From positions 1 to 20,590 of the IMG/VR virus record IMGVR_UViG_3300034121_000924: DNA of 20,590 nucleotides. One strand, 5' to 3'. This DNA is from a virus. The translations under genes were made by a program, and so were the position numbers. Under the pieces are notes generated by a model, which saw only the letters and a program-made list of their open reading frames with translations, was not told where the DNA came from and searched no databases. Position 1 is the stretch's first letter. Every line of letters begins with the position of its first letter. Positions 1-7,293 of this stretch are shown in pieces.

Positions 1-1142
1 AACAACTTAGCCATCTTCTTTGAAGCTTCTAAGGATCGAAGGCTAATAAACTGATGAATAGACTGGTTAAGTGCCCTTGCTTCTTCCGACTCAAAAGCAA
101 TCAGCTTTGACTGAAGTAGACTATGATACCCAAGAGTACCAATACCGAGAGCACGTTGTTGAATAGCGAAGTTACGAGAAGCTTCCATGAACTTAATGCG
201 TGATGTTTTTTCAATATATTCTTCCATGACTGCATCAAGGAAAAAAGCCAAGACTTCAACTGCATCTGTATCCTTCCAGTCTTCCCAAGTTAACATGTTC
301 ATCGACGACAAGTCACAGACAAAAGACTCTTCTTCATTACTGGAAAGAGCAATCTCTGAACAAAGGTTGCTAGAATAAATTTTACGCCCTAGAGCCTTAT
401 AAACCTCTGGGGCTGCGTTATTTACAGTGTCTGTCCAGAAGATATAAGGATAGCCAGAAGCATAACGCTTACGAATAATAGCTCCCCATACTTTACGTTT
501 TTCTTTATCTCCTGCAAGCATGGTTTCCATCCAAGCGTCTGTAATACAGACTCCTAGCGAAACGTCCTGAATCGGAGATCCTTCTTCCCGCATTGATAGC
601 CACTCGAGAATGTCTGGGTGTTCGACATCTAAGTATCCTGCCCACGCACCGCGTCGTGTTGTTCCTTGTGAAATGACACTTGTGTGCGTTTGAAACATCT
701 CCACAAAATGTACTGGACCATCAGCTGAACCACCAGAGACAATAGGAGTCCCACGAGGACGAAGATGACCAAGATAACCGCTAGTACCTGCTCCATGTTT
801 TGTTTGCATTCCTACTTCAGCTACTTTTTGTAGAATACCACCCATGTCATCAGGGACATAGACGTTATTACAACTAATAGGTAGCCCATCACGACCAAAG
901 TTTGACCAAACAGGGCTAGCTAGACTGTAGAAGCCACGAGACATGTAGTCATAGAATTTGTGCTCTAGCTCATCTACAAACTTGTAGTCTCGCTCTAAAA
1001 GCATCTTGTTAGTAATAACAGCAAAACGTTCTGCAATATTACCTACTCGTTCTTGAACTGTTTCGTCATTACGAAGATAGCTACCTCCTTTAGACATAAA
1101 GTTTACTGTGTCTTCTGTTACCCAGTACCAAGGTTTCCGCAT
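1..1142 (-). CDS. nrdA: Ribonucleoside-diphosphate reductase alpha (large) subunit, partial
   Basis: Class I ribonucleotide reductase large subunit, which makes dNDPs for phage DNA synthesis with the NrdB radical subunit. My translation from the ATG at 1142-1140 gives about 380 residues before the gene leaves the left edge, so the C-terminus is missing. Visible motifs are PISCNNVYVPDD (first redox cysteine), KHGAGTSGYLGHLRPRGTPI, SNLCSEI (thiyl-radical cysteine and catalytic Glu) and SFVCDLSSMN (second redox cysteine). The protein starts almost directly with the catalytic domain (PWYWVTEDTVNFMSKGGSYL), so the ATP-cone allosteric domain of many cellular enzymes appears absent. The ATG overlaps the TAA of nrdB (TAATG), so translation is probably coupled. 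The family call is firm; the subclass (Ia) follows from the neighbouring NrdB. Confidence 0.95.
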   Translation of the reverse strand, partial: MRKPWYWVTEDTVNFMSKGGSYLRNDETVQERVGNIAERFAVITNKMLLERDYKFVDELEHKFYDYMSRGFYSLASPVWSNFGRDGLPISCNNVYVPDDMGGILQKVAEVGMQTKHGAGTSGYLGHLRPRGTPIVSGGSADGPVHFVEMFQTHTSVISQGTTRRGAWAGYLDVEHPDILEWLSMREEGSPIQDVSLGVCITDAWMETMLAGDKEKRKVWGAIIRKRYASGYPYIFWTDTVNNAAPEVYKALGRKIYSSNLCSEIALSSNEEESFVCDLSSMNMLTWEDWKDTDAVEVLAFFLDAVMEEYIEKTSRIKFMEASRNFAIQQRALGIGTLGYHSLLQSKLIAFESEEARALNQSIHQFISLRSLEASKKMAKL

Positions 1143-2125
1143 TATTTAAATATATCCTCTAGATCAAAACTTTGATTGTTCTTGCTGTATTCTACTGGAC
1201 GTTTGTGAAAAAAGTCGGTCATGTTACCACCAAGACTTTCTTCATCCATCCAATAAGTTTGTTTAAGTAGTTCTTTATCTTCTTCTGACTCTTCTAGCCT
1301 TGGAAAGTCAATTTGTGTCATAGAGTCGTTAAGTCGATGTTTAATATAGGCTTTTAGAATAGACTCCGAAAGGTGTTTGCCAGTGTAACCTTGAAGAATC
1401 CAGTCGATAACTTTAGACTCAGCTTCAAAAGCTGCTTGGCATTCTTGTTTAATTCTTTGTTTTAACTCTTCGTCAAACAACTCAGGATACTCTTCTTTTA
1501 GTTTGTTAATAAGAAAAATACCCACTTGAGCGTGTAGCATCTCTTCGTTTCTTGTGTACTGAATTTGTTGTGCTACATCTTTCAATACGTTATCAAAACG
1601 ATTAAAGTGCATCATAATGTAAAACTGACTGAATAGAGAAACATTCTCAACAAACAAGGTAAACAAGCAGATAGCATACACATATTGCTTCTTATCGTCC
1701 TTGTACTTCTTCTCGAGATACTTCTGTAAGTATTTTACTCGGTTAGCTACTACTTCTTTTTTAAGATTTTCTTCAAAAACTGATTCTAGCCCAAGAACAG
1801 TTAAGAGTTTCTCATAGGCAATGTTGTGAATAACCTCAGAGTTAGCCATTACATAGCCAAGATCTTTGATTGCTGGATGAGGTAAGTGATCACCTAACTG
1901 CGCCCAGAAGCTTTTTACTGCTACTTCAATTTGTCCAATAGCAGATAGCGCTTTAACAACTACTTCTTTTTCCTCTTTTGTTAGTTGAGTTTGAAATTGA
2001 GAATAATCGGACTTAAATGAAAATTCATTGCTTGTCCAAAAGCCTGACCACATAGCATCAATGAATTTTTGTGTTTCTGGGTAGTTATTAGGTTTCCGTG
2101 ATATTTGACGCTCAAAAAGGCCCAT
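1142..2125 (-). CDS. nrdB: Ribonucleoside-diphosphate reductase beta (small, radical) subunit
   Basis: Ferritin-like radical subunit of class I ribonucleotide reductase; it generates and stores the radical used by NrdA. With the ATG at 2125 the protein has 327 residues. Probable metal ligands are E67 (IEVAVKSFW), E97 and H100 (SEVIH), E160 (FVENVSLF), E195 and H198 (NEEMLH). Y104, four residues after H100, sits at the radical-tyrosine position, which points to a class Ia-type enzyme. The C-terminal tail ...SFDLEDIFK looks like the usual NrdA docking tail. A longer reading frame opens upstream to 2194, but MGLFERQ at 2125 matches the usual N-terminus and has GGAG nine bases upstream. The start overlaps the end of the HNH gene by 14 nt and the stop overlaps the nrdA start. 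Confidence 0.95.
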   Translation of the reverse strand: MGLFERQISRKPNNYPETQKFIDAMWSGFWTSNEFSFKSDYSQFQTQLTKEEKEVVVKALSAIGQIEVAVKSFWAQLGDHLPHPAIKDLGYVMANSEVIHNIAYEKLLTVLGLESVFEENLKKEVVANRVKYLQKYLEKKYKDDKKQYVYAICLFTLFVENVSLFSQFYIMMHFNRFDNVLKDVAQQIQYTRNEEMLHAQVGIFLINKLKEEYPELFDEELKQRIKQECQAAFEAESKVIDWILQGYTGKHLSESILKAYIKHRLNDSMTQIDFPRLEESEEDKELLKQTYWMDEESLGGNMTDFFHKRPVEYSKNNQSFDLEDIFK

Positions 2126-2591
2126 TATAAAATTCTCCGTGCAGTCTTTTTGCTGCTTTCTCGTATGCTTCTTTTGCTTCTTCAGGAGTATCAAACTGCC
2201 CTAGGTATATAGCAACGCCGTTATCTTTGATTTGAGCTTGATATTTATTTTTATTTTTGTGATAATGGACACCTTTAGTTCCTAACTTATTATTAGGTCT
2301 AGCATCACTATTGTAACAATTTTGTTTTGGCGTTACTAACCTGAGATTTTCTATTTTATTATTTGATTTATTTCTATCGATGTGATCTATAAAATAGCCT
2401 TTTGGTATATTTCCTTTTAACAGTTCGTAAATAACTCTATGAACCATGTAACTTTTGTAGTTAAACTGAAGTATTAAGTAACCAGTATTGCTAGTGTAGC
2501 CAGCTTCTTGCCCTACTTTTGCTTTTATTCCTTTTTCAACTTTCCAAAATAATTTTCCTTCTTTATAATCAAAGTACGTACCCCACTCCAT
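2112..2591 (-). CDS. Free-standing HNH homing endonuclease with AP2 domain
   Basis: A 159-residue HNH endonuclease of the phage HNH-AP2 type. The HNH part lies around residues 50-95 (VHRVIYELL, then FIDHIDRNKSNN, then IENLRLVTPKQN), with DH and the N residues in the expected metal-binding and catalytic spacing. The C-terminal half (GTKGVHYHKNKNKYQAQI, then YLGQFDTPEEAKEAYEKAAK) is an AP2-like DNA-binding domain. The start ATG follows GAGGAAACT, a good ribosome binding site. It is wedged between a 78-residue gene (23-nt overlap) and nrdB (14-nt overlap), leaving no room for intron sequence, and NrdB is intact. It is therefore a mobile free-standing endonuclease, not an intron ORF. The nearby RNR genes are a plausible cleavage target, which is inference. 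Confidence 0.85.
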   Translation of the reverse strand: MEWGTYFDYKEGKLFWKVEKGIKAKVGQEAGYTSNTGYLILQFNYKSYMVHRVIYELLKGNIPKGYFIDHIDRNKSNNKIENLRLVTPKQNCYNSDARPNNKLGTKGVHYHKNKNKYQAQIKDNGVAIYLGQFDTPEEAKEAYEKAAKRLHGEFYNGPF

Positions 2592-2805
2592 AGTTTCCTC
2601 GTCGTTTCTTATTATTACTTTTGTCTGCTTTATAGCTAAGAGGTGAATACAACTTCAACACAGCTAACACAATCGTTTCTTGTTCTTTAGTTCTGATTCG
2701 ATCATAAACTCCTGTGTAAAATTGTCTTTTGACATAAGTCCTGTCTAGGGACAGCGACTCAGCTACTGTATCCCAAACATTACCTTTCCAAAGATTATTT
2801 AGCAA
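2569..2805 (-). CDS. Small hypothetical protein (78 aa), TTG start
   Basis: I do not recognise this protein. It is basic at the C-terminus (KADKSNNKKRRGNYG) and has a putative helical N-terminus (WDTVAESLSLDRTYVKRQF) that could resemble a small helix-turn-helix, though this is weak. No ATG exists in frame. The TTG at 2805 is preceded by GAGAGG with eight bases spacing and overlaps the end of the upstream gene. The last codons run into the start of the HNH gene, sharing 23 nt with it, so the natural C-terminus may have been altered when the endonuclease gene arrived. Confidence 0.55.
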   Translation of the reverse strand: MLNNLWKGNVWDTVAESLSLDRTYVKRQFYTGVYDRIRTKEQETIVLAVLKLYSPLSYKADKSNNKKRRGNYGVGYVL

Positions 2806-3049
2806 GTTCTTTTCCTCTCACTAGTTCTATTGCAACTGTTTTTGCTATAGTTGGGTAGTCGTCTTCTGCAAGTAGTAAGGTACCAGCTTCTAAATTTTCT
2901 TTAGTTATCAAATGCTTATGTCTATGTTCAACTGTTTCATACTCGGATAATAGTGTCTTAGCCATAGAGTCAAACTCATGGTCTTCAATAAGAGTCTCGT
3001 CGAGTATGTAGTAAGCATAGGCCGTGATAAGATACCACGGCACTAGCAT
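2795..3049 (-). CDS. Small protein resembling the N-terminal Ia domain of NAD-dependent DNA ligase
   Basis: An 84-residue protein when started at the ATG at 3049. The pattern YAYYILDETLIEDHEFDSMAK resembles the Ia segment of LigA (Y-x-Y-Y-x-x-D-x-P-x-x-x-D-x-E-Y-D-x-L), which binds the NMN part of NAD. There is no adenylation core, so it cannot be a ligase by itself. A role in NAD binding is only a guess from the motif. A longer start at 3127 would overlap the metallophosphoesterase by about 70 nt; 3049 lies just after that gene's stop and leaves the conserved-looking LVPWYLITAYAYY at the N-terminus. No strong ribosome binding site was seen, so translational coupling is likely. Confidence 0.65.
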   Translation of the reverse strand: MLVPWYLITAYAYYILDETLIEDHEFDSMAKTLLSEYETVEHRHKHLITKENLEAGTLLLAEDDYPTIAKTVAIELVRGKELAK

Positions 3050-3056
3050 GTTTTTA

Positions 3057-3593
3057 TTAGTCTTTGTCAGCTTGAAGTTGTCTATACTTAGCAAGAATAT
3101 CCTCGATGTTAATTGGAGTATAGTCATTCCTCTCTAAGCAAGCATTGAAGTAAGGCCCTTCAGGGCTGTCATGGTTGTGGATATGTCCATGAACATTTAC
3201 TCCTCCTGCCACTACAATTCGCTCATGAATAGAAGACTCATGAACAGGCACATGGGTCAACAGCAGGTTCCACTCAGTAAATACTCGCCACAGCATTACT
3301 TTTTGAAACCAAGCACCTTGAGCTAACCAAGCAATATCGTCGTGGTTTCCCACAATCAATCGTTTAGACCCGTGTAGTTTAGCCATAAGTTTAGGTAACT
3401 CTTCACGATGGTTAGCACCCATAGCTACATCACCAAGATGATAGACTTTATCACCGGGTCGTACTACAGAGTTCCACTTTTCAACTAAATACTCGTTCAT
3501 AATAGTAGTGTTAGGGAAAGGTCTACCACTATACTTAATAATGTTATCATGACAAAAGTGAGTATCTGAAGTAACCCAGATATTATGCCCCAA
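3057..3593 (-). CDS. Calcineurin-like metallophosphoesterase
   Basis: A 178-residue phosphoesterase of the small phage/bacterial type. All the two-metal motifs are present in order: SDTHFCHDN (D10, H12), LGDVAMG (D55), GNHD (N83, H84), THVPVH (H114) and VHGHIH (H135, H137). The C-terminal YFNACLERNDYTPINI is typical of the phage subgroup. The substrate is unknown; phage members could act on nucleotides or nucleic acid ends. There is no in-frame ATG: the first codon is TTG (GAACTTGGGG) with AAGGA nine bases upstream, and an in-frame stop lies just before it. The start overlaps the preceding gene by 11 nt. Confidence 0.88.
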   Translation of the reverse strand: MGHNIWVTSDTHFCHDNIIKYSGRPFPNTTIMNEYLVEKWNSVVRPGDKVYHLGDVAMGANHREELPKLMAKLHGSKRLIVGNHDDIAWLAQGAWFQKVMLWRVFTEWNLLLTHVPVHESSIHERIVVAGGVNVHGHIHNHDSPEGPYFNACLERNDYTPINIEDILAKYRQLQADKD

Positions 3594-3822
3594 GTTCTAA
3601 AATCCTTTTCAATACTTTATAAACCAAAGTAATAGCTCCTTGTTCTCTGACATGAGTTACTCGACTTAAATAGTTGCCAGATTTATATTTGTCTAGCTCT
3701 ACCCCATAGTTACATTCTTTGTTGTTTGCTTCTCCTAAATTTGAAATATTGATTTGATGAATCTCTCGTTCTCTTGTTTCATCTCCGAAAGGGACAATAC
3801 TGATTCTAACTCTTAATGTCAT
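3583..3822 (-). CDS. Conserved phage hypothetical protein (79 aa)
   Basis: I recognise the style (MTLRVRISIVPFGDE..., NYGVELDKYKSGNY, RVTHVREQGA) as a small protein recurring in phage genomes, but I know no function for it. It appears to be a beta-rich N-terminus followed by a helix, without catalytic motifs. The ATG at 3822 is preferred because GGAG lies eight bases upstream; the frame is open to a TTG at 3846. It overlaps the upstream PTH2-like gene by 17 nt and the metallophosphoesterase start by 11 nt, so it sits inside a tightly coupled cluster. Confidence 0.8.
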   Translation of the reverse strand: MTLRVRISIVPFGDETREREIHQINISNLGEANNKECNYGVELDKYKSGNYLSRVTHVREQGAITLVYKVLKRILELGA

Positions 3823-4135
3823 GCTTTGGACTCCATAGCTTTGCAAATTTTAGTACATTAGGTGTCTCAGTCCGAGGACAGACTACAGCACAAGCTTTTC
3901 GTCCTTCTAGTGTAGTATTTTCATGACCCAGATAAACATCAGGTAATGCTGCAATCTTATCAAATTCTTTCTGGTTTACTCGCACTACACATTTTTTAAA
4001 AGAGAAATCAATCCAATCATCATAGTCCTTTAAGTGAGACATTGCTAGATGAGCACCTAGTATAGAATGAGCAACTAATGTTGGTGTCATATAGTCAGGA
4101 AAGTCATCAAGTACTGCGATGTACAGTTTACTCAT
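3806..4135 (-). CDS. PTH2-like (peptidyl-tRNA hydrolase fold) phage protein
   Basis: A 109-residue protein from the ATG at 4135. The N-terminal KLYIAVLDDFPDYMTPTLVAH followed by a helix and the strand SFKKCVVRVNQKEFDKIA recall the PTH2 family, which hydrolyses peptidyl-tRNA. The C-terminal part ...ACAVVCPRTETPNVLKFAKLW also fits that fold roughly. The match is by eye and remote; a binding rather than hydrolytic role is possible. An alternative ATG at 4147 lies in the end of the MazG-like gene. Neither has a clear ribosome binding site, and overlap with the MazG stop suggests coupled translation. Confidence 0.65.
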   Translation of the reverse strand: MSKLYIAVLDDFPDYMTPTLVAHSILGAHLAMSHLKDYDDWIDFSFKKCVVRVNQKEFDKIAALPDVYLGHENTTLEGRKACAVVCPRTETPNVLKFAKLWSPKHDIKS

Positions 4136-4421
4136 GACTACAACCATTTTCGATAGAAATTTTTCGATACTTTTCTACCTTAACAAACTTCATGTCAAGC
4201 AAGTCTCCATTACCGTCATACTCAAAACGTTCATCTTCCCCTTCAACAAGAATAGCACAGGCAAGAACATCATTCCACTCTTTGTTTAGAGCTTCGTAGT
4301 TTTTTTCTAGCGTGTTAGGGTGAACTTCATCTAGCCCAAACTGAGCACACTTAATAGCTACCTGAGCCAACTCTGTTGCTTCTTCTGCTAGCTTTAGAAG
4401 ATAGTATTGTTTTTTATTCAT
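4128..4421 (-). CDS. MazG-like nucleotide pyrophosphohydrolase
   Basis: A 97-residue all-alpha NTP pyrophosphohydrolase-like protein. The metal-binding signature EExxE (E13, E14, E17) and a later ExxD (E48, D51 in KEWNDVLA) are visible, followed by the C-terminal KVEKYRKI typical of the MazG/PRA-PH superfamily. Such enzymes cleave NTPs or dNTPs to monophosphates, and phage MazG proteins are thought to adjust nucleotide or alarmone pools. It is shorter than two-domain cellular MazG, so it is a single-domain member. It starts at an ATG with GAGG upstream, overlaps the upstream gene by 8 nt, and overlaps the PTH2-like gene downstream. Confidence 0.8.
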   Translation of the reverse strand: MNKKQYYLLKLAEEATELAQVAIKCAQFGLDEVHPNTLEKNYEALNKEWNDVLACAILVEGEDERFEYDGNGDLLDMKFVKVEKYRKISIENGCSHE

Positions 4422-4608
4422 GTACTTTTAAACCTCTAATTTGGTATTCTTTTTTATATCTATAAAACCAGTCTTTATCCTCTGAAATTAATTTCAGGTA
4501 TCTGGTTTCGGCAGCTTCGGGTGTTTTAAAAAGTCCAAATTTTACTTGCCTTGATTGTTCTGAAAAATCAAGTGGGTTAGTAAAAGTAACTAGTTCATAA
4601 ACTTTCAT
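4414..4608 (-). CDS. Hypothetical protein (64 aa)
   Basis: I do not recognise this protein. It has a short beta-like start (KVYELVTFTNP), then FGLFKTPEAAETRYLKLI and DWFYRYKKEYQIRGLKV, rich in aromatic and charged residues. No motif is diagnostic. The ATG at 4608 lies within the last codons of the Cys-rich 52-residue gene (14-nt overlap), and the stop overlaps the MazG-like start, which supports it as a real member of the cluster. Confidence 0.65.
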   Translation of the reverse strand: MKVYELVTFTNPLDFSEQSRQVKFGLFKTPEAAETRYLKLISEDKDWFYRYKKEYQIRGLKVHE

Positions 4609-4753
4609 CTTTATAACACCTGTTCATGACTGAAAGAGTTGGGGGTAATTCAAAAGGTTTTAGTCTTAGCTTGTAATCACAAGTCTTACATCTATAGATG
4701 TAGTCTCCACTAGCTATTAGAATGTCATAGAAAATCCAACTACAAGGTTTCAT
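4595..4753 (-). CDS. Small Cys-rich, zinc-ribbon-like protein (52 aa)
   Basis: A 52-codon reading frame that fills the gap between the acetyltransferase and the next gene. The ATG at 4753-4751 overlaps the TAA of the acetyltransferase (TAATG). Cysteines are C4, C22, C25 and C46, and the YRCKTCDYKL segment is a typical CxxC knuckle, so a single zinc site is plausible. The stop (TGA at 4597-4595) overlaps the next gene by 14 nt. Function unknown; a nucleic-acid or protein-binding role would be a guess. Confidence 0.65.
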   Translation of the reverse strand: MKPCSWIFYDILIASGDYIYRCKTCDYKLRLKPFELPPTLSVMNRCYKDESL

Positions 4754-5202
4754 TAGGGTAACTCTTTTTTGTAGGAAAATTCAGCAACTTCGTAACCTAG
4801 CTTTTCATAGAGTTTATCTAGCTTACTCATGTTGACAGTATAACTCATAACTACAAAGTTAGCTTTAGCTTTCTCTTTAGCCCAAGTCTCAAACTTAGTT
4901 AACATTTCTAGGCTTTGTACTCCACGATAGGGTACCTGTACATACCAGCCTAGCTCAGAAGCAAGAACATCATCAAAGTATAGCCCTTCATTTGCTAAAC
5001 CAATTAATAAGCCTACTACTTTAGTTTCTTCTTTCATAACACAACAAAAGAAGTTTTTATCATAAACTAGAGATGCCTCTAGGATAGACCTTAGTTTTCT
5101 TCGATTAAACTTCTTAGAGGCAGCATAGAGTTTGTTAAACTCTTCAGCTAGGTCTAAGGTAGCTTCGATGTCAAATACTTGTAGTGTTTCAATAGTTGTC
5201 AT
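4753..5202 (-). CDS. GNAT-family N-acetyltransferase
   Basis: A 149-residue GCN5-related acetyltransferase-like protein. The order of elements fits: an N-terminal helix pair, the strand VVGLLIGLA, the segment ELGWYVQVPYRGVQSLEMLTKFETWAKEKA at the acetyl-CoA loop and helix position (R-G-V-Q-S in place of the usual Q/R-x-x-G-x-G/A), the strand NFVVMSYT and the final KLYEKLGYEVAEFSYKKEL, which is the hallmark GNAT end. Substrate unknown; phage versions may modify host proteins or small molecules. It overlaps the primase-helicase stop by 4 nt (ATGA). Confidence 0.8.
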   Translation of the reverse strand: MTTIETLQVFDIEATLDLAEEFNKLYAASKKFNRRKLRSILEASLVYDKNFFCCVMKEETKVVGLLIGLANEGLYFDDVLASELGWYVQVPYRGVQSLEMLTKFETWAKEKAKANFVVMSYTVNMSKLDKLYEKLGYEVAEFSYKKELP

Positions 5203-6911
5203 TGTGGTGCTCCTACTGTAATAAGCTCAAAGTCGTCCTCATCTTTTTTCTTAACTTCTTCCAAACGACCTGTAGCAGAGTTAAATCGATACGCACCTGC
5301 TGGACCTGTGTTACCAGTTTTCCGGTCTTTAAGTAGGAAGATTTGGCTACGATTTCGAACCACTTCATTTTCAGCCAGTTTGTTCCTTGAGATAGCAATT
5401 GTTTGAAACGAGATTTGTTTAAGTGATCCTGAGCCTTTAAGGTCATCTTCACTAATTGGAGCACCCGACTCAAATGAGTCTTCCCCCGACTTAACTTTTC
5501 GAAGATGTGATACAACTCCGACCCAAACGTTGTGACGTTTAACGATCTTAAGTAGATCGGACATGAACCGATCGATTGCAGCGTTAATGTTACCATCTTC
5601 TGTCTCCGATACAGCAATAGTGATATGGTCTAGGTAGATGTACTTACAACCGTTGAGAGCCATGTACTCAATCTTGTCGATCAGCCCATTGTCTGAGACT
5701 GACCCTTGATGATCTAGTAGCACAACTCGGTTAGGCTGACCAATAGTTGCTTCCCAAGCTTTTCGTTCTTCTTCTTCTGTTGTCTCTACTCCGGGTAACC
5801 CTAACCGTTTGTTAAGATACAACCCCATAATACCTCCAACAGTTTCTCCAACGTCTTCCTCAAGAAAGATACAACCAATCTTCTCAGTAGTAGTGCTTAG
5901 AAGGTGAAAGATATCTTCACGAAGCATTGTACTTTTACCAACAGAAGTTCCTGCTGCGATCATTGTAATAGTACTCAAGGCTCTACCATGAGTCAACTCG
6001 TTTAATCGAGACAGGAAAGGAGGCCAAGGAACAAACTCTAGGTTCTTAAACTCGTTGTATCTATCCCAAGTCTCGTCACCAGCGATAATACCTGAAGGAC
6101 TGTAAGGCTTAGCATCCCAAATGTAGTTCCAAGCTTTCTTAGTCCCTTCTTCTGAGCCATAAACCTTCAGAGTGTCGCAGGCATCCTTCTCATTAGCCTT
6201 GACAATCTTTACTTTGTCTGCTCCAAGAATCTTAGCAGCCTCTTTCGACGCTTTTTGGCCTTGATCGTCTGCGTCGAACCAAATAACAATCTCATTAAAC
6301 TTTCGAAGTAAGTCTCTATTTTTCAAAAGGTAGTTAGTTTGGTTAACTCCTCCCATAGAACAAACAGGATAGATAGAACCATACTTCTGAAGAGAGGTTT
6401 GAGCTACTGCTAGGGCATCTTCTTCTCCCTCTGTGATAACAATTCGTTTACCTCCATTCATAAAGTGTTCAATACCGAAGAGGTTTTTAGCCTCTCCGAT
6501 AGAGTACGTGTCTGCTTTATCTTTTGGATTCTTAGTTTTGTAGCCTACTGTAGAAGTACCGTCTAGGTTACTGAAAGGGAAGTAGTAGCGATCAATGTTT
6601 CCTTTGTCATCGTAAGACGACTTTACATTGAAAAACTCACTAACTTTCTTTGTAATAAGTCGTTCAGCAATACCTCTTGATGGGAGAGCAAACACATCGT
6701 CAAGACTAATTTCTTTTTTAAAATGATTGCGTCTATAGTTGTCTGTCTTATAGATTAACTCTTCTTTGCCATTTTTCTTGGCATACTCTTTTTGGTAATC
6801 ATAAGATGATTTACACGAGAAGCAGTGCGATGGGCCTTCTTCATAAATTTGAACAGCATCGCTAGAGGCACAACGCAGGCATGGTTGGTTACGGTGTAAT
6901 GTCTTCCCCAT
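5199..6911 (-). CDS. Bifunctional primase-helicase (T7 gp4-like)
   Basis: A 570-residue primase-helicase, close to T7 gp4 in length. The N-terminus carries a four-Cys zinc ribbon (C11, C14, C30, C33). The TOPRIM primase part has ITEGEEDALAVA (catalytic E161) and WFDADDQG (D213, D215). The DnaB-type helicase has Walker A GTSVGKST (K326), Walker B YIYLDH (D428) and the VGVVSHLRK histidine motif (H469). The tail KKKDEDDFE (about 554-562) is acidic, like the T7 gp4 tail that contacts the polymerase. It unwinds DNA and lays primers at the fork. ATG with AGGAG upstream; the start overlaps the FGDN gene by 23 nt. Here it lies downstream of the polymerase gene, unlike T7. Confidence 0.96.
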   Translation of the reverse strand: MGKTLHRNQPCLRCASSDAVQIYEEGPSHCFSCKSSYDYQKEYAKKNGKEELIYKTDNYRRNHFKKEISLDDVFALPSRGIAERLITKKVSEFFNVKSSYDDKGNIDRYYFPFSNLDGTSTVGYKTKNPKDKADTYSIGEAKNLFGIEHFMNGGKRIVITEGEEDALAVAQTSLQKYGSIYPVCSMGGVNQTNYLLKNRDLLRKFNEIVIWFDADDQGQKASKEAAKILGADKVKIVKANEKDACDTLKVYGSEEGTKKAWNYIWDAKPYSPSGIIAGDETWDRYNEFKNLEFVPWPPFLSRLNELTHGRALSTITMIAAGTSVGKSTMLREDIFHLLSTTTEKIGCIFLEEDVGETVGGIMGLYLNKRLGLPGVETTEEEERKAWEATIGQPNRVVLLDHQGSVSDNGLIDKIEYMALNGCKYIYLDHITIAVSETEDGNINAAIDRFMSDLLKIVKRHNVWVGVVSHLRKVKSGEDSFESGAPISEDDLKGSGSLKQISFQTIAISRNKLAENEVVRNRSQIFLLKDRKTGNTGPAGAYRFNSATGRLEEVKKKDEDDFELITVGAPQ

Positions 6912-7293
6912 AAGTCTCCTTCATTCTTTTTAAAAATTCTTCAATGTGTCTATGAATACTAGGTGCATTTTTAGGCAGCTCAGCTAGACCTGTCCCAATA
7001 CCGTCAGCAGGCCACACAATAGTAACCTTCTTTTTCAACTCGTGTTCTACTGCATGAAAACCTGAAGCAGAATCTCTTAACCATTCGTCATAGTTTCTTT
7101 CATAATAGAAAGAACCAAAGTAGTTGTTAGGAAATCTCTTTGTGACTATACCTATAGTGTTAGGATGACCCCTGCAGACATTAGCTTGGCCACCTAGACC
7201 TCTACGAACTAGGTTGTCTCCAAAGACAAAGAACTTATCCTTGTTCGATAAGAGAAGTTGTCTCGTATAGACCTTTACTGTACTTATCGGCAT
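6889..7293 (-). CDS. Conserved phage protein with FGDN/GGQA motif
   Basis: A 134-residue protein. Clear motifs are FVFGDNLVRRGLGGQANVCRG, then PNTIGIVTKRFP, and a C-terminal TIVWPADGIGTGLAELP. I know this pattern from uncharacterised proteins in many phages (a DUF family), and the glycine-rich loops suggest nucleotide or ADP-ribose binding, which is inference. The ATG at 7293 is chosen because AAGGAG lies exactly seven bases upstream; the frame opens nine codons earlier within the preceding gene. It overlaps the primase-helicase start, so the two are probably co-translated. Confidence 0.8.
   Translation of the reverse strand: MPISTVKVYTRQLLLSNKDKFFVFGDNLVRRGLGGQANVCRGHPNTIGIVTKRFPNNYFGSFYYERNYDEWLRDSASGFHAVEHELKKKVTIVWPADGIGTGLAELPKNAPSIHRHIEEFLKRMKETYGEDITP

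Noticed and set aside
187-378. Plus-strand ORF of 63 codons
   Set aside because: It is antisense to the nrdA reading frame, whose translation shows RNR motifs on the other strand.
2126-2194. N-terminal extension of NrdB to 2194
   Set aside because: The added residues are low-complexity basic sequence inside the HNH gene; MGLFERQ at 2125 is the usual NrdB start with a ribosome binding site.
5213-5617. Minus-strand ORF of 134 codons
   Set aside because: It lies in another frame inside primase-helicase, which has full motifs across this stretch.
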